Assembly (NCBI GenBank): GCA_902826485.1
Contig: CADEEZ010000001.1
Coordinates: forward strand, 63,111 to 127,110
Direction: 5' to 3'
DNA: 64,000 nucleotides
Origin: an uncultured Gammaproteobacteria bacterium
Lineage (GTDB): Bacteria; Pseudomonadota; Gammaproteobacteria; Berkiellales; Berkiellaceae
Shown here: piece by piece, positions 44,394-53,224 of the stretch
Layout of the letters: each line of letters starts with the position of its first letter
Position numbering within the stretch: position 1 is the stretch's first letter
Program-made: the position numbers and the translations under genes
The notes under the pieces: model-generated
Databases searched by the model: none
Seen by the model: only the letters and a program-made list of their open reading frames with translations
What the model was told of the DNA's origin: nothing

Positions 44394-44750
44394 ATGGCAA
44401 GAGTTAAACGTGGTGTCGTAGCACACAGTCGTCACAAGAAAGTTTTAAAGAAAGCAAAGGGTTACTACGGAGCCCGTTCTAAGACCTATAAGATTGCTAA
44501 GCAATCAGTAATGAAGGCAGAACAATATGCTTACGAAGGTCGTAAACAACGTAAGCGTCAATTCAGAGCACTTTGGATTGTTCGCGTTAACGCGGCAGCC
44601 AGAATTTGCGGAATGTCATACAGCCGTTTAATTGCTGGGTTGAAAAAAGCGGCAATTGATATCGATAGAAAAATGTTGGCTGATTTAGCCATATTTGATA
44701 TGGATGCCTTTAAAAATTTAGCAGAAAAAGCGAAAGCAGCTCTAGCCTAA
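44394..44750 (+). CDS. rplT: 50S ribosomal protein L20
   Basis: 118 residues, [33 protein letters not shown] (part) followed by [27 protein letters not shown] and [10 protein letters not shown], typical of bL20. A strong terminator follows its stop, so the pheST part of the cluster may need its own promoter. Confidence 0.98.
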   Translation: MARVKRGVVAHSRHKKVLKKAKGYYGARSKTYKIAKQSVMKAEQYAYEGRKQRKRQFRALWIVRVNAAARICGMSYSRLIAGLKKAAIDIDRKMLADLAIFDMDAFKNLAEKAKAALA

Positions 44751-44767
44751 ATTTTTGATGATGTCTT

Positions 44768-44808
44768 AAAAAGGGGGATAGATGTTGCCATCTTTCCCCC
44801 TTTTTTTT
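44768..44808 (+). terminator. intrinsic terminator after rplT
   Basis: AAAGGGGGA pairs with TCCCCCTTT, and AGATG with CATCT inside, separated by one mismatch, with a short loop. A run of eight T follows (44801-44808). This lies between rplT and pheS and resembles the pheST attenuator position of E. coli, but no Phe-rich leader peptide is visible. Confidence 0.9.
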
Positions 44809-44849
44809 GGTTGTTTTTTTATTTTCACACAATGTGAAGCGAGAACAAA

Positions 44850-45884
44850 ATGGCTTTAGATCAAGCAGAATTAAATAAAATATTAGCCTCTGGCCAAAAA
44901 GCCATTCAAGACGCCAGCAGCCTGGCCCTATTAAATGATTGTCGCGTTGCCTATTTTGGCAAAAAAGGGCACATTACTGATCTCATGAAGCAATTAGGCA
45001 GCTTAAGCCCTGATCAGAAAAAAATTGCCGGCAAACAAATCAATGATATTAAACAAGCACTTGAACAAAGCTTACAAGATAAAAAAATCATATTAGAGCA
45101 ATCAGCAGGGGATGCTGCTTTAAAAAATAACTATATAGATATTACTTTACCAGGCAGACAATCTTCTGTTGGGTCATTGCACCCCATTACCCATACTAAA
45201 AATAAAATCTGTGAAATTTTCAGAAAATTAGGGTTTGCTGTTGCCGAAGGCCCTGAGATAGAAAACGAATTTTATAATTTCGAAGCTTTAAATATTGGCC
45301 CAAATCATCCAGCAAGAGCCATGCAAGATACGTTTTATTTTACCAATCAATTATTGCTCAGAACCCATACCTCCCCTGTACAAATTAGATACATGCAAGA
45401 ACACCCTGCGCCGATTAAAATGCTTGCGCCAGGCAGAGTGTATCGCTGCGATTTTGATGTTACCCACACGCCCATGTTTCATCAAGTCGAAGGCTTGTTG
45501 GTAGATAAAACCTGCACTTTTAGTGATTTAAAATATATTATTAATTTATTTTTAAGCCATTTTTTCGAAAAAGATATTCCTACCCGTTTTAGGGCATCTT
45601 ATTTTCCATTTACCGAACCTTCTGCTGAAGTCGATATTCAGTGCGTACAATGCCAAGGCGCGGGTTGTCGAATTTGTAAACAAACCGGTTGGTTAGAAGT
45701 TATGGGTTGTGGCATGGTTCACCCTAAAGTATTAGAAAACGGGGGAATTAACCCCGAAGAGTATACAGGCTATGCTTTTGGCATGGGCGTAGAACGGTTT
45801 GCGATGTTAAGTTATAGCGTAGATGACATTAGGGCTTTTTATGAAAATGATGTGCGCTTATTAAAACAATTTTCAGGGGTGTAA
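44850..45884 (+). CDS. pheS: phenylalanyl-tRNA synthetase alpha subunit
   Basis: 344 residues. N-terminal coiled coil about 1-85, then the class II core: GSLHPITHTKNKICEIFRKLGF, EGPEIENEFYNFEALN, RDT-type QDTFYF, LRTHTSPVQIRYM, TPMFHQVEG and GMGVERFAML. Aminoacylates tRNA-Phe in an alpha2-beta2 complex with PheT. An inverted repeat TTCACA-CAA-TGTGAA lies at 44824-44838 just before the start. pheT begins 2 nt after the stop. Confidence 0.98.
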   Translation: MALDQAELNKILASGQKAIQDASSLALLNDCRVAYFGKKGHITDLMKQLGSLSPDQKKIAGKQINDIKQALEQSLQDKKIILEQSAGDAALKNNYIDITLPGRQSSVGSLHPITHTKNKICEIFRKLGFAVAEGPEIENEFYNFEALNIGPNHPARAMQDTFYFTNQLLLRTHTSPVQIRYMQEHPAPIKMLAPGRVYRCDFDVTHTPMFHQVEGLLVDKTCTFSDLKYIINLFLSHFFEKDIPTRFRASYFPFTEPSAEVDIQCVQCQGAGCRICKQTGWLEVMGCGMVHPKVLENGGINPEEYTGYAFGMGVERFAMLSYSVDDIRAFYENDVRLLKQFSGV

Positions 45885-45885
45885 C

Positions 45886-47961
45886 ATGCGTTTTAGTTTA
45901 AACTGGTTAAAAACTTGGGTAAAAATAGATTTATCTCCTGAAGCCTTAAGTTCCGCGCTGACTTTATCTGGGTTAGAAGTTGATGCGATAGCCACAGATA
46001 AAACAGACAATGATATTTTGATAGATATCGATTTTACCCCTAACAGAGGAGATTGTTTATCTGCGCAAGGGCTAGCAAGAGAAATTGCCGCTAAAACGAA
46101 CAGCGTATTTAATTCGGTATATGATTTTAAAAAGATCGATGAACTAGATATTGCGATGATTAAACCAGATACTGTTTTCCCTATCAATATTTGTGAATCA
46201 GGCCAACCTCTTTGTCCGTTGTATTTAGGCCGAGTGATACAAGATATTGATCTGACAGCCCAAACACCCGATTGGCTAAAATTAAAATTAGAAAAAGCGG
46301 AAATTAAAATCATTCATCCGGTTGTCGATATTTTAAATTACGTGATGAGTGAACTAGGGCAGCCCATGCATGCCTTTGATTTGAGCAAACTTGATTCAAA
46401 AATTAAAATTCGATTGGCTACCCATGGCGAAAAAATCAAATTATTAGATGGCAAAGAAGTAGAATTAAAAAATAATACGCTCATTATTTCAGACAAAAAC
46501 AACCCGATTGCCATAGCGGGTGTGATGGGAGGCTTAGACAGTGGGGTGACTGCGAATACCACCCACTTATTTTTAGAAAGTGCATGGTTTACCCCAGAGG
46601 CGATTGCCGGCAAAGCCAGACAATATGGTTTGCACACTGATGCTTCCTACCGTTTTGAACGAGGCGTAGATTATCAGCTGCCTTATCAAGCCATGTTATT
46701 GGCCACTAATTTAATAGTCTCGATATGTGGCGGGAAGCCTGGTGAGATTACGCGTCAAGTTACCCCTGCATTACCGCTTCAACTCTCCAGAATCAATTTA
46801 AGATTAGCCAAAGTAACGAAATTACTGGGTATTGCGTTAGACACAAAAGTTATCGATAATATTTTAACCCGATTAGGGTGTGAATGTGTGTGGGCTTCTG
46901 ATAATCAACAATGTGATGTCACCATACCGAGCTATCGATATGATCTGAAATTAGAAGTAGATTTAATTGAAGAACTGGCCAGAATCTATGGCTATGAAAA
47001 TATCCCCGCTGAACCGAGTTTAACTATCCAAGTGTTAGATAACATAGACTCAGGTTTAACTTTACATCGTGTAAAACAGCATTTAGTCGGGCTAGGGTAT
47101 CGAGAAGTGATTACCTATAGTTTTGTTCCTCCCAAACTCGATGCTTTATTAAATCCAGAAGTTCAGGGTATAAGTTTAGCTAATCCTATTTCTCAAGAAA
47201 TGTCGATGATGCGTACGAGTTTATTACCTGGGTTGATTCAAACCCTTCAGTTTAATTTAGCACGCCAGGTATCCAATTTAGCCATTTTTGAATCTGGATT
47301 GAGTTTTTATTATGAGGGCGAAGCGCTCATTCAGCAAAACAGACTTGCTGGATTGATTTATGGTAAACGCTACGAAGATACTTGGGCTGATCCTAAGCAA
47401 TCTGTCGATTTTTTTGATATTAAAGCCCATATTGAAAGTTTAATTAAACTCAAAAAAGGGAATTTAGAAGAGTTAGTGTGGGAACGTGCTAGTCATCCTA
47501 GCTTTCATCCGGGTCAATCGGCTGAAATTCGATATAAAGATAACCTCATCGGATGGGTAGGGGCGCTAGCGCCTAGCATGCTTGCTAAGCTAGATATTAT
47601 AGAGCCTGCCTATTATTTTGAATTGAAAGTCGATGCCTTGTTAGAAACGCCAGAGGTGCGATATAACAAGTTTTCCGCTTTTCCTTCTACAAGGCGAGAT
47701 TTGGCTTTTATCGTCCCAGAAGAGGTTTTGGCACAGAGTATTTTGGCCGAAATTCGAGAGCGAGACACAAGTATTATTCAAGATAGCTTTATTTTTGACG
47801 TCTATCGGGGTAAAAATATTGAGACAGGCAAAAAAAGTTTGGCTGTTGGTATTTTATTTCAGCATCCAACTCGCACTTTGGTAGAATCTGAGGTAGAGGA
47901 AGTGGTTACGGCTATTATTAATAATTTAAGAAATAAGTTCGGAATTGTACTAAGGGATTAA
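45886..47961 (+). CDS. pheT: phenylalanyl-tRNA synthetase beta subunit lacking the tRNA-binding insertion
   Basis: 691 residues, about 100 shorter than usual (about 790). The N-terminal strand (SGLEVDAI) runs straight into [28 protein letters not shown], so the EMAP/OB-fold tRNA-binding domain that normally lies at about residues 40-150 is missing. B3/B4 ([45 protein letters not shown]), B5, the catalytic-like core ([10 protein letters not shown]) and the C-terminal FDX-ACB domain ([24 protein letters not shown]) are intact. The frame is unbroken, so it is a clean domain absence rather than a frameshift. Confidence 0.94.
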   Translation: MRFSLNWLKTWVKIDLSPEALSSALTLSGLEVDAIATDKTDNDILIDIDFTPNRGDCLSAQGLAREIAAKTNSVFNSVYDFKKIDELDIAMIKPDTVFPINICESGQPLCPLYLGRVIQDIDLTAQTPDWLKLKLEKAEIKIIHPVVDILNYVMSELGQPMHAFDLSKLDSKIKIRLATHGEKIKLLDGKEVELKNNTLIISDKNNPIAIAGVMGGLDSGVTANTTHLFLESAWFTPEAIAGKARQYGLHTDASYRFERGVDYQLPYQAMLLATNLIVSICGGKPGEITRQVTPALPLQLSRINLRLAKVTKLLGIALDTKVIDNILTRLGCECVWASDNQQCDVTIPSYRYDLKLEVDLIEELARIYGYENIPAEPSLTIQVLDNIDSGLTLHRVKQHLVGLGYREVITYSFVPPKLDALLNPEVQGISLANPISQEMSMMRTSLLPGLIQTLQFNLARQVSNLAIFESGLSFYYEGEALIQQNRLAGLIYGKRYEDTWADPKQSVDFFDIKAHIESLIKLKKGNLEELVWERASHPSFHPGQSAEIRYKDNLIGWVGALAPSMLAKLDIIEPAYYFELKVDALLETPEVRYNKFSAFPSTRRDLAFIVPEEVLAQSILAEIRERDTSIIQDSFIFDVYRGKNIETGKKSLAVGILFQHPTRTLVESEVEEVVTAIINNLRNKFGIVLRD

Positions 47962-47966
47962 TTACT

Positions 47967-48293
47967 ATGACGCTAACTAAAGCAGAATTATCGGAATCAT
48001 TATCACAGCAGGTGAATATTCAAAAAGGTGAAGCCAAGGAATTAGTCGATTATGTCTTTGAAGAGATTCGAAGAGCGTTAGAAAAAGGCGATGAAGTAAA
48101 AATCTCAGGTTTTGGTAATTTTGAATTAAAAAACAAAAACCAACGCCCGGGCCGTAACCCTAAAACAGGCGAAGACGTTGCCATAGAAGCCAGAAGGGTC
48201 GTTACCTTTAAGCCAGGTCAAAAGCTGAAGGATAGAGTTGAACACCATGGTTCAACTAATTCTGAAAACAGTGAGCAAGAAAAAGTTACATAA
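47967..48293 (+). CDS. ihfA: integration host factor subunit alpha
   Basis: 108 residues. [67 protein letters not shown] (partly quoted) matches IhfA, including the DNA-wedging R-P-G-R-N-P loop. It starts 5 nt after pheT, the classic arrangement. The C-terminal tail is acidic and Ser/Asn-rich ([16 protein letters not shown]), slightly longer than in E. coli. It bends DNA as a heterodimer with IhfB. Confidence 0.96.
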   Translation: MTLTKAELSESLSQQVNIQKGEAKELVDYVFEEIRRALEKGDEVKISGFGNFELKNKNQRPGRNPKTGEDVAIEARRVVTFKPGQKLKDRVEHHGSTNSENSEQEKVT

Positions 48294-48346
48294 CTAAGTT
48301 GTTGCTTTTATTTTTAATTCCTTTAGAATTCAAGTCCTGCTTTTTT

Positions 48347-48423
48347 CGGGGCGTAGCGCAGCCTGGTAGCGTACATGCATGGGGTGCATGTGGTCGGAGG
48401 TTCAAATCCTCCCGTCCCGACCA
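48347..48423 (+). tRNA. tRNA-Pro (GGG)
   Basis: 77 nt: acceptor CGGGGCG/CGTCCCG (one G-U), D-arm AGCGCAGCCTGGTAGCGT, anticodon stem CATGC/GCATG with loop ATGGGGT (anticodon GGG), T-arm GGAGG TTCAAAT CCTCC and encoded CCA. It follows ihfA and precedes a kinase gene of accessory type, a possible island boundary. Confidence 0.95.
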
Positions 48424-48467
48424 ATTTAAGTCTGAAATACTCAGAAAACTCTTAACTAAAATTTTTT

Positions 48468-48489
48468 TGGGGACCAACTGGGCACCAAA
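48468..48489 (+). repeat. 11-bp imperfect tandem repeat downstream of tRNA-Pro
   Basis: TGGGGACCAAC (48468-48478) is followed directly by TGGGCACCAAA (48479-48489). It lies 45 nt past the tRNA 3' end in an otherwise AT-rich region and could be a remnant of an integration junction. No integrase is present in the window. Confidence 0.35.
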
Positions 48490-48554
48490 TTATTGTTTAG
48501 TTTTTCAACTTAGTTTAAGATCCAGCTTTTCTTAAACTTAGCAGGTATAAAAAT

Positions 48555-50114
48555 ATGATTACATTTGTGCGTAACGGGGTTGTTGTATTCGATTTTGCCT
48601 GGTTGGTGAATCCTTATACCTGGACAGGAAAAATAGGCCTAGGAATTGGCCTACCCGTCTTAACAAAAGTATTTCTGCAATCCGATTTTTATCGAAATAA
48701 TTCACCTTTTACTAAAGCATATAATCAAAAGCTCCGTGCGGAAATTGAAACTAAATTGCCGGATAATTTACCCAATTTGAATCCGCATCAACAAGCACAA
48801 GCATTCCCTGCTTTGAGTTTTGAAGGCATTGCCAATCTTCAGAAAGAGGGTTTTATTCATGTTAAAAATTCGTCTGAAATGCCAGCAAGTTTTCAGATTA
48901 CTGTTACCTCCACCCAAAAAACGTATCAAATTTTTAATACAGAGCAATTAGGTGCGGGTGCTTTTGGTGAAGCATTCATCGGTCAAGATACCCGCTCTGG
49001 AGAATGGGTTGCCGTTAAAATGCAGCCACTCAGAAACATTGCTAAAGAACAAGATGTTTTAATAGAAAATAGCTATTTATTGGCAGATCGTAAATTGCTT
49101 GGGCAAGCCATTTACGAAAAAAATGGGGATCCATATCTATTGTCCATTATGCCGCTGTTTGTTAAAGATAGCCCAAGGCACTGTAGCTCGAGTGAAAAAA
49201 TAGATTTTTTAATGGCGGTTGCCAATGAGCTTAAGCGCTTACATCAAAAAAATAAAATTCATAGCGACTTGCATCTTGGAAATGTGTGCTGGAATAAAGC
49301 AGAAGGCATCGCACATTTAATTGACTACGGATCTATTGTGGACACGGAAGATCCGTTTGATACCTCATCTCGTTATGTTCCTAAGCTATACACGCCGCCT
49401 GAGTCGTTATTTGGGCTCGGATTATTACATGTTAAAGCAGGAGATATTTATTCTCTAGGATGCATGGCACGCCAATTGTTTGAAAACACGAACAATGCGC
49501 GTTTAAAATCCCTTATTTCAAAGATGCAACATTCTCTCTTTTTTATGAGACCTTCTTTAGATGTCATTATTGGCGAATTAGTCAAAATCAAAGTCTTTGC
49601 TAATGATCTCATCGAAAAACCGCTAACAGTTTCTAATAATGCAGATCAGGAATGCCTTAATAAGGTGCATGAAGAAATAGCACAGTATAAATTGATATTA
49701 CAAAAGCTTGATGCGGAAATAGCGATTCTTAAAGATGAAAGTAACTCAGGTGTCGATTATATTCATTTAGCTATGAAAATAAAAGAAAAGAGCATTTACC
49801 AAAAACAGTTACAAAGATTAATAGGGTCCATTGAATTGTTTCATCAATTTCAAATTCCAATCAAACCTCAGAATATTGATGAATTACAAAAAGATCTCAA
49901 ACAACTTGTCACCTTAAAATCAGATTATCAGCCTTCAATGGTCATCGAGGAGAAAGGGGCTGATTTTGTGTATGATGAGCTTTTTCACAAGACATTACTC
50001 ATGCAGTTTGATCATAATGATTTACTTGAAGCAGCGCTTGCCAAGGGTTCTTTAGATCATCAGCAAACTGATGAGCTATCTAAGAATAAAAAAAATAAAC
50101 AATTTTTATCTTAA
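48555..50114 (+). CDS. Ser/Thr protein kinase-like protein, effector candidate
   Basis: 519 residues. N-terminal hydrophobic stretch (about 8-41), then kinase domain about 118-345: Gly-loop LGAGAFGEAF (132-141), VAVK (K155), HSDLHLGN (236-243; D238, N243), DYGS (D257, DFG variant), PPES and GDIYSLGCMARQLF. C-terminal 170 residues are helical with coiled-coil character (about 365-460). Activity is likely by motif content. Host-directed function is inferred. A 63-aa frame and the APH gene follow, overlapping each other by 4 nt. Confidence 0.82.
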   Translation: MITFVRNGVVVFDFAWLVNPYTWTGKIGLGIGLPVLTKVFLQSDFYRNNSPFTKAYNQKLRAEIETKLPDNLPNLNPHQQAQAFPALSFEGIANLQKEGFIHVKNSSEMPASFQITVTSTQKTYQIFNTEQLGAGAFGEAFIGQDTRSGEWVAVKMQPLRNIAKEQDVLIENSYLLADRKLLGQAIYEKNGDPYLLSIMPLFVKDSPRHCSSSEKIDFLMAVANELKRLHQKNKIHSDLHLGNVCWNKAEGIAHLIDYGSIVDTEDPFDTSSRYVPKLYTPPESLFGLGLLHVKAGDIYSLGCMARQLFENTNNARLKSLISKMQHSLFFMRPSLDVIIGELVKIKVFANDLIEKPLTVSNNADQECLNKVHEEIAQYKLILQKLDAEIAILKDESNSGVDYIHLAMKIKEKSIYQKQLQRLIGSIELFHQFQIPIKPQNIDELQKDLKQLVTLKSDYQPSMVIEEKGADFVYDELFHKTLLMQFDHNDLLEAALAKGSLDHQQTDELSKNKKNKQFLS

Positions 50115-50120
50115 CCTGAA

Positions 50121-50312
50121 ATGTTGACCAAACAAATTATGAAAAAAAATAATATTTTTCCTTGCCAGAAGGGTATAAAATTTGTCAAGCACGGAAATCA
50201 ATTGGCGTGTCAATTTTATGAAAAAGAGGGTGGTGTGAAAATGGATGAAACCATGATAAAAATAGCGAATAAAAACTATAAAACCATTGCGTATAAATTT
50301 GTCTCACTATGA
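50121..50312 (+). CDS. hypothetical 63-aa protein
   Basis: Lies 6 nt after the kinase stop and overlaps the APH start by 4 nt (ATGA), which supports it as a translated, coupled frame. The product (MLTKQIMKKNNIFPCQKGIK...) shows no recognised domain; the start may be ATG 50121 or 50139. Its ribosome site is weak. The last half (KMDETMIKIANKNYKTIAYKFVSL) looks basic and amphipathic. Low-to-moderate confidence. Confidence 0.4.
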   Translation: MLTKQIMKKNNIFPCQKGIKFVKHGNQLACQFYEKEGGVKMDETMIKIANKNYKTIAYKFVSL

Positions 50313-51310
50313 TAGAAAAATTACCCCTTTCAAGCCAACAAATTATCGATAGCCTAAAAACCAATTACGGTCTTAATGTTATCTCATTGATATTGCTTCC
50401 CTTGGGAGCGGATATAAACGCTTCAGTATACAAAGCTCAAGCCAAAGATAAGTCTTATTTTTTAAAATTAAAACACGGGCACCAGCATGAATTTAGTGTT
50501 GTGTTAGCGAGATTTTTGTATGACTCAGGCATATCACAAGTTATTCCCCCTGTTAATACGCTCCAAGGTCAACCTATCTTGTTAATTTCTGATTGTACCC
50601 TGATTGTGTATCCCTTTATTGAAGGACAAGATGGCTTTAGTCGCAACCTCACAGAAGAGCAATGGATCACCCTAGGCAAAGCGATGAGGCAAGTTCACGA
50701 AACAAATATACCATTATCAATTCAAAATCAGATCCGGCGAGAAGGTTACGCACCTAAATGGCGTGAGGCTGTTCGATTACTTTACCCGTATGTGAAAGAT
50801 GAACACTATGGTGATGAAGTTGCATTAAAATTATTGAAATTTATGAAAGAAAATCTTGCATTAATTCATCGCCTAGTAGACACAGCTGAACAATTAAGTC
50901 AAAAAATAAAAGAACATTCACCTAAGTTTGTGCTTTGCCATTCAGATATTCATGGGGGCAATGTATTAATAGATAACAAAAATACGCTTTACATAGTCGA
51001 TTGGGATGAACCCATCATGGCGCCCATCGAGCGCGATCTCATGTTTATTGGCGGTGGAGTCGCTAATGTTTGGAATAATCCACATGAAGAAGCACTTTTT
51101 TATCAAGGCTATGGAAAGACAGAGATTAATCCGACAATTTTGGCCTATTATCGTCATGAAAGAATTGTACAAGATATTGCAGAATATGGCCAAGCGTTGT
51201 TATTAAGCACTGTTGGAGGGGAGGGCAGAGAGATTATGTATCAGCACTTTATAGATATGTTTGAACCCAATGGTGTGGTGGATATCGCATTTAAAAGTAT
51301 CGCGCTATAG
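50309..51310 (+). CDS. APH(9)-like spectinomycin phosphotransferase
   Basis: 333 residues. The catalytic loop CHSDIHGGNVLI, metal/acid motif IYIVDWDE-type YIVDWDEPIMAPIERDLMFIGGG, and QVHETNIPLSIQ, YAPKWREAVR and YYRHERIVQDIAEYG match APH(9)-Ia, the spectinomycin kinase of Legionella pneumophila, along most of its length as I recall it. The reaction would be ATP-dependent phosphorylation of spectinomycin, but the native substrate in environmental bacteria is unknown. Starts by ATGA overlap with the preceding frame. A 10-bp hairpin containing its stop codon follows. Confidence 0.85.
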   Translation: MIEKLPLSSQQIIDSLKTNYGLNVISLILLPLGADINASVYKAQAKDKSYFLKLKHGHQHEFSVVLARFLYDSGISQVIPPVNTLQGQPILLISDCTLIVYPFIEGQDGFSRNLTEEQWITLGKAMRQVHETNIPLSIQNQIRREGYAPKWREAVRLLYPYVKDEHYGDEVALKLLKFMKENLALIHRLVDTAEQLSQKIKEHSPKFVLCHSDIHGGNVLIDNKNTLYIVDWDEPIMAPIERDLMFIGGGVANVWNNPHEEALFYQGYGKTEINPTILAYYRHERIVQDIAEYGQALLLSTVGGEGREIMYQHFIDMFEPNGVVDIAFKSIAL

Positions 51311-51324
51311 AAAGCTATAGCGCG
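51301..51324 (+). terminator. 10-bp perfect hairpin at the APH stop codon
   Basis: CGCGCTATAG (51301-51310) and CTATAGCGCG (51315-51324) pair perfectly around AAAG. The stop codon TAG is the last three bases of the left arm. U-rich sequence (TTATTATTATTTTTT) follows about 10 nt later. Confidence 0.55.
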
Positions 51325-51344
51325 AATGACGTTATTATTATTTT

Positions 51345-51665
51345 TTAGCGTTGAATTGTAAAATAGGTTGGATCAGGCGCATAGCAATTCCAAGTTGCTC
51401 TGTCTGCCCCTATTTGCACATTAATAGAAACGACATCTATATTGACTAAATCTGGTCTTTTATCTAGAAAACAAGCACGTTCTTTACCATCTATAACCAC
51501 ATACTGAAAATCTTTTGCGACTTTGTAAGTGCCAGGAACGACATAAAGTTCGCCTTGTTTTTCAAGTACCACGGGGTGACTCGTGATGATGATTTTTTCA
51601 GCAAAAGCGTTGGCGCTAAAAGCTGCAAGAGATAAAATAGCGCCTTTGATAAAAATGTTATTCAT
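51345..51665 (-). CDS. secreted hypothetical protein
   Basis: 106 residues with a clean signal peptide (MNNIFIKGAILSLAAFSANAFA, cleaved about residue 22). The mature part (about 84 aa) is beta-rich with two cysteines (ACFLDKR and WNCYAPD) that may form a disulfide. AAGGAG precedes the ATG on the minus strand. No recognised family. It is one of a group of small secreted or membrane proteins on this strand. Confidence 0.6.
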   Translation of the reverse strand: MNNIFIKGAILSLAAFSANAFAEKIIITSHPVVLEKQGELYVVPGTYKVAKDFQYVVIDGKERACFLDKRPDLVNIDVVSINVQIGADRATWNCYAPDPTYFTIQR

Positions 51666-51703
51666 AAAAACTCCTTAAATGTTTGTAATATATCATGAGA
51701 AAC

Positions 51704-52381
51704 TTATGGGTTTTGCATAGGCTTATTTGGGTTAGGGTTATTATAGTGATTTTGATTATCTAAAGCGCATTTTTCATGACACCTTCTACTTTCTCTAATC
51801 CCATAACTTGCCCCAACACAGCAACCTATCGCCCCTACTAAAAATATAAAGAAGGTAGCAAAGGTTGCTAACCCTGATTTATTAATTTTTTTAACTTCTT
51901 CGCGACTTTCAGCTCTACTTTCTGCTCTCGTATTCGCAACATCGTTATTACTTACGTTTGGTGAGGAGAGCGTGATCTCATTTTGCGTTTGAGTATTCAC
52001 AGCCACCGTTCTAAGAAGCACAGCCGCAGAATCAGCTGCCATATGAGATAAGGCAAACAAACTGATCAGAAGATAGGCAGTCCACGCTAGAAAGCCGTGT
52101 AAAGCACCATTGGCACCATGTAAAGAATGTCTATGGCTTACGATTCTACCAGCTGCCCATCCCGCTAAAAACAAGATGACATAACCGCCAATTAAAATCC
52201 AGGCAAAACCTGCAAAAGTAAGTATCATTTGACCTGACGGATCTTTAGTAAAGAGCGTCAAACCAATGGCCACTGTTAATAAATTGAATAAAAAGGTTAA
52301 TCCTAGGGCTACTAGAGCACCAATTAAAATAGCATTCCATGAAATAATTTTGCCACATGGTTGGCAGTGTTCATTCTGCAT
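51704..52381 (-). CDS. hypothetical multi-pass membrane protein
   Basis: 225 residues. Starts with CQPCGKIISWNAILIGALVALGL, then four hydrophobic segments (about 15-45, 52-82, 90-115 and 170-195). A polar loop (about 125-168) is Asn/Glu/Arg-rich with SRAESREEV. The last part has several Cys and His (CHEKCALDNQNH) and a Asn/Pro tail. No family identified; a TIGR04086/YrzE-like protein is possible. Confidence 0.6.
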   Translation of the reverse strand: MQNEHCQPCGKIISWNAILIGALVALGLTFLFNLLTVAIGLTLFTKDPSGQMILTFAGFAWILIGGYVILFLAGWAAGRIVSHRHSLHGANGALHGFLAWTAYLLISLFALSHMAADSAAVLLRTVAVNTQTQNEITLSSPNVSNNDVANTRAESRAESREEVKKINKSGLATFATFFIFLVGAIGCCVGASYGIRESRRCHEKCALDNQNHYNNPNPNKPMQNP

Positions 52382-52404
52382 TTCTTCACCCCTTTGTTGA
52401 AAAT

Positions 52405-52485
52405 TTAAGAATTAGAAAGAATATAGATCACAAATAATAAGATAAAAGGAACACCAAATAGCCAGGCCACAAAATACTTAAACAT
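52405..52485 (-). CDS. 26-aa membrane microprotein
   Basis: Read directly from the minus strand: ATG at 52485, a perfect AAGGAG 7 nt upstream, 26 codons and TAA at 52405. The product MFKYFVAWLFGVPFILLFVI plus YILSNS is a single hydrophobic helix. It resembles the very short single-span proteins often found in proteobacteria. Located 23 nt upstream (minus strand) of the 225-aa membrane gene, so it may lead that operon. Confidence 0.55.
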   Translation of the reverse strand: MFKYFVAWLFGVPFILLFVIYILSNS

Positions 52486-52648
52486 GATAAATCTCCTTAA
52501 AGATCTTACACTAAAAACCAATCCCAGAGGCTGGTATTTTATTCAGCAATCTGTAGAACCTTTACTACAATATTTACAGGGTAGTCTATGTATGACTATA
52601 TTGCGTCTTGCTAAGTTCAATAACATAGTTGGTTAGCTGTAAAAATCA

Positions 52649-53029
52649 TTAGTATTCAGGAAATTCTTTAATCATGGTGCCTTTAAATATAATGGGTTCA
52701 TTTGCTTTAGGAGAGGGAACAATAGGCGCTTTCATTTCTTTAGGAGCAAGACCGGTCACTTCTTTTTGCCCGACATTTGCCTTGGTCATTGCATTCGCTT
52801 TTTTACATTTTTGAGTATTACAGTTCATTAAACAATTACCGCTGGTACAACCATAGCAACCCCAATTATTCCAACAACATGCCCATCCACTTGTGCTCGT
52901 ATGCCACTGCCCCCCTGATAGATCACATACTTGATCTAACCCTTCATCGGTTTGTCGGCCATAAGTATTTTGCATAAGTAAGCCCAAAGTTAAAGCAAAA
53001 AAGAGTGAGAATATTTTTGAGTACAACAT
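52649..53029 (-). CDS. small secreted Cys-rich protein
   Basis: 126 residues from ATG 53029 (AAGGAG 7-8 nt upstream); the longer frame to 53077 lacks a ribosome site. Signal peptide about 1-24 (MLYSKIFSLFFALTLGLLMQ...). The mature protein has a Cys/Trp/Gly-rich core (about 35-76), CDLSGGQWHTSTSGWACCWN and GCYGCTSGNC, with ten Cys in about 40 residues. The C-terminal 50 residues are Lys/Pro-rich. Resembles toxin- or matrix-like small disulfide-rich proteins, but no family is recognised. Confidence 0.6.
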   Translation of the reverse strand: MLYSKIFSLFFALTLGLLMQNTYGRQTDEGLDQVCDLSGGQWHTSTSGWACCWNNWGCYGCTSGNCLMNCNTQKCKKANAMTKANVGQKEVTGLAPKEMKAPIVPSPKANEPIIFKGTMIKEFPEY

Positions 53030-53224
53030 AATATATCTCCTTCTTGGCAATATTATAATATGGAGTTTAGATTGCATTTTTTGACTTAAGATCTGTTTTT
53101 TAAGTCAATGAGCACTAGGCACTAGAGAGTGAATGGATAGTATGGTAATAGGTCATTAAAAAATTGAACTAATTTTTTTTTCTTGAATCTTATGTTGATT
53201 CACTTAAGAAATTTTGAGGAAGAT

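Noticed and set aside
45886-46100. Frameshift or gene split as the cause of the short PheT
   Set aside because: The frame is continuous through the junction and the flanking motifs join directly, so a domain absence explains the length better.
48286-48477. A 63-aa minus-strand frame containing a [19 protein letters not shown] segment
   Set aside because: This is the antisense translation of the tRNA-Pro gene and flanks, a well-known false ORF; it has no ribosome site.
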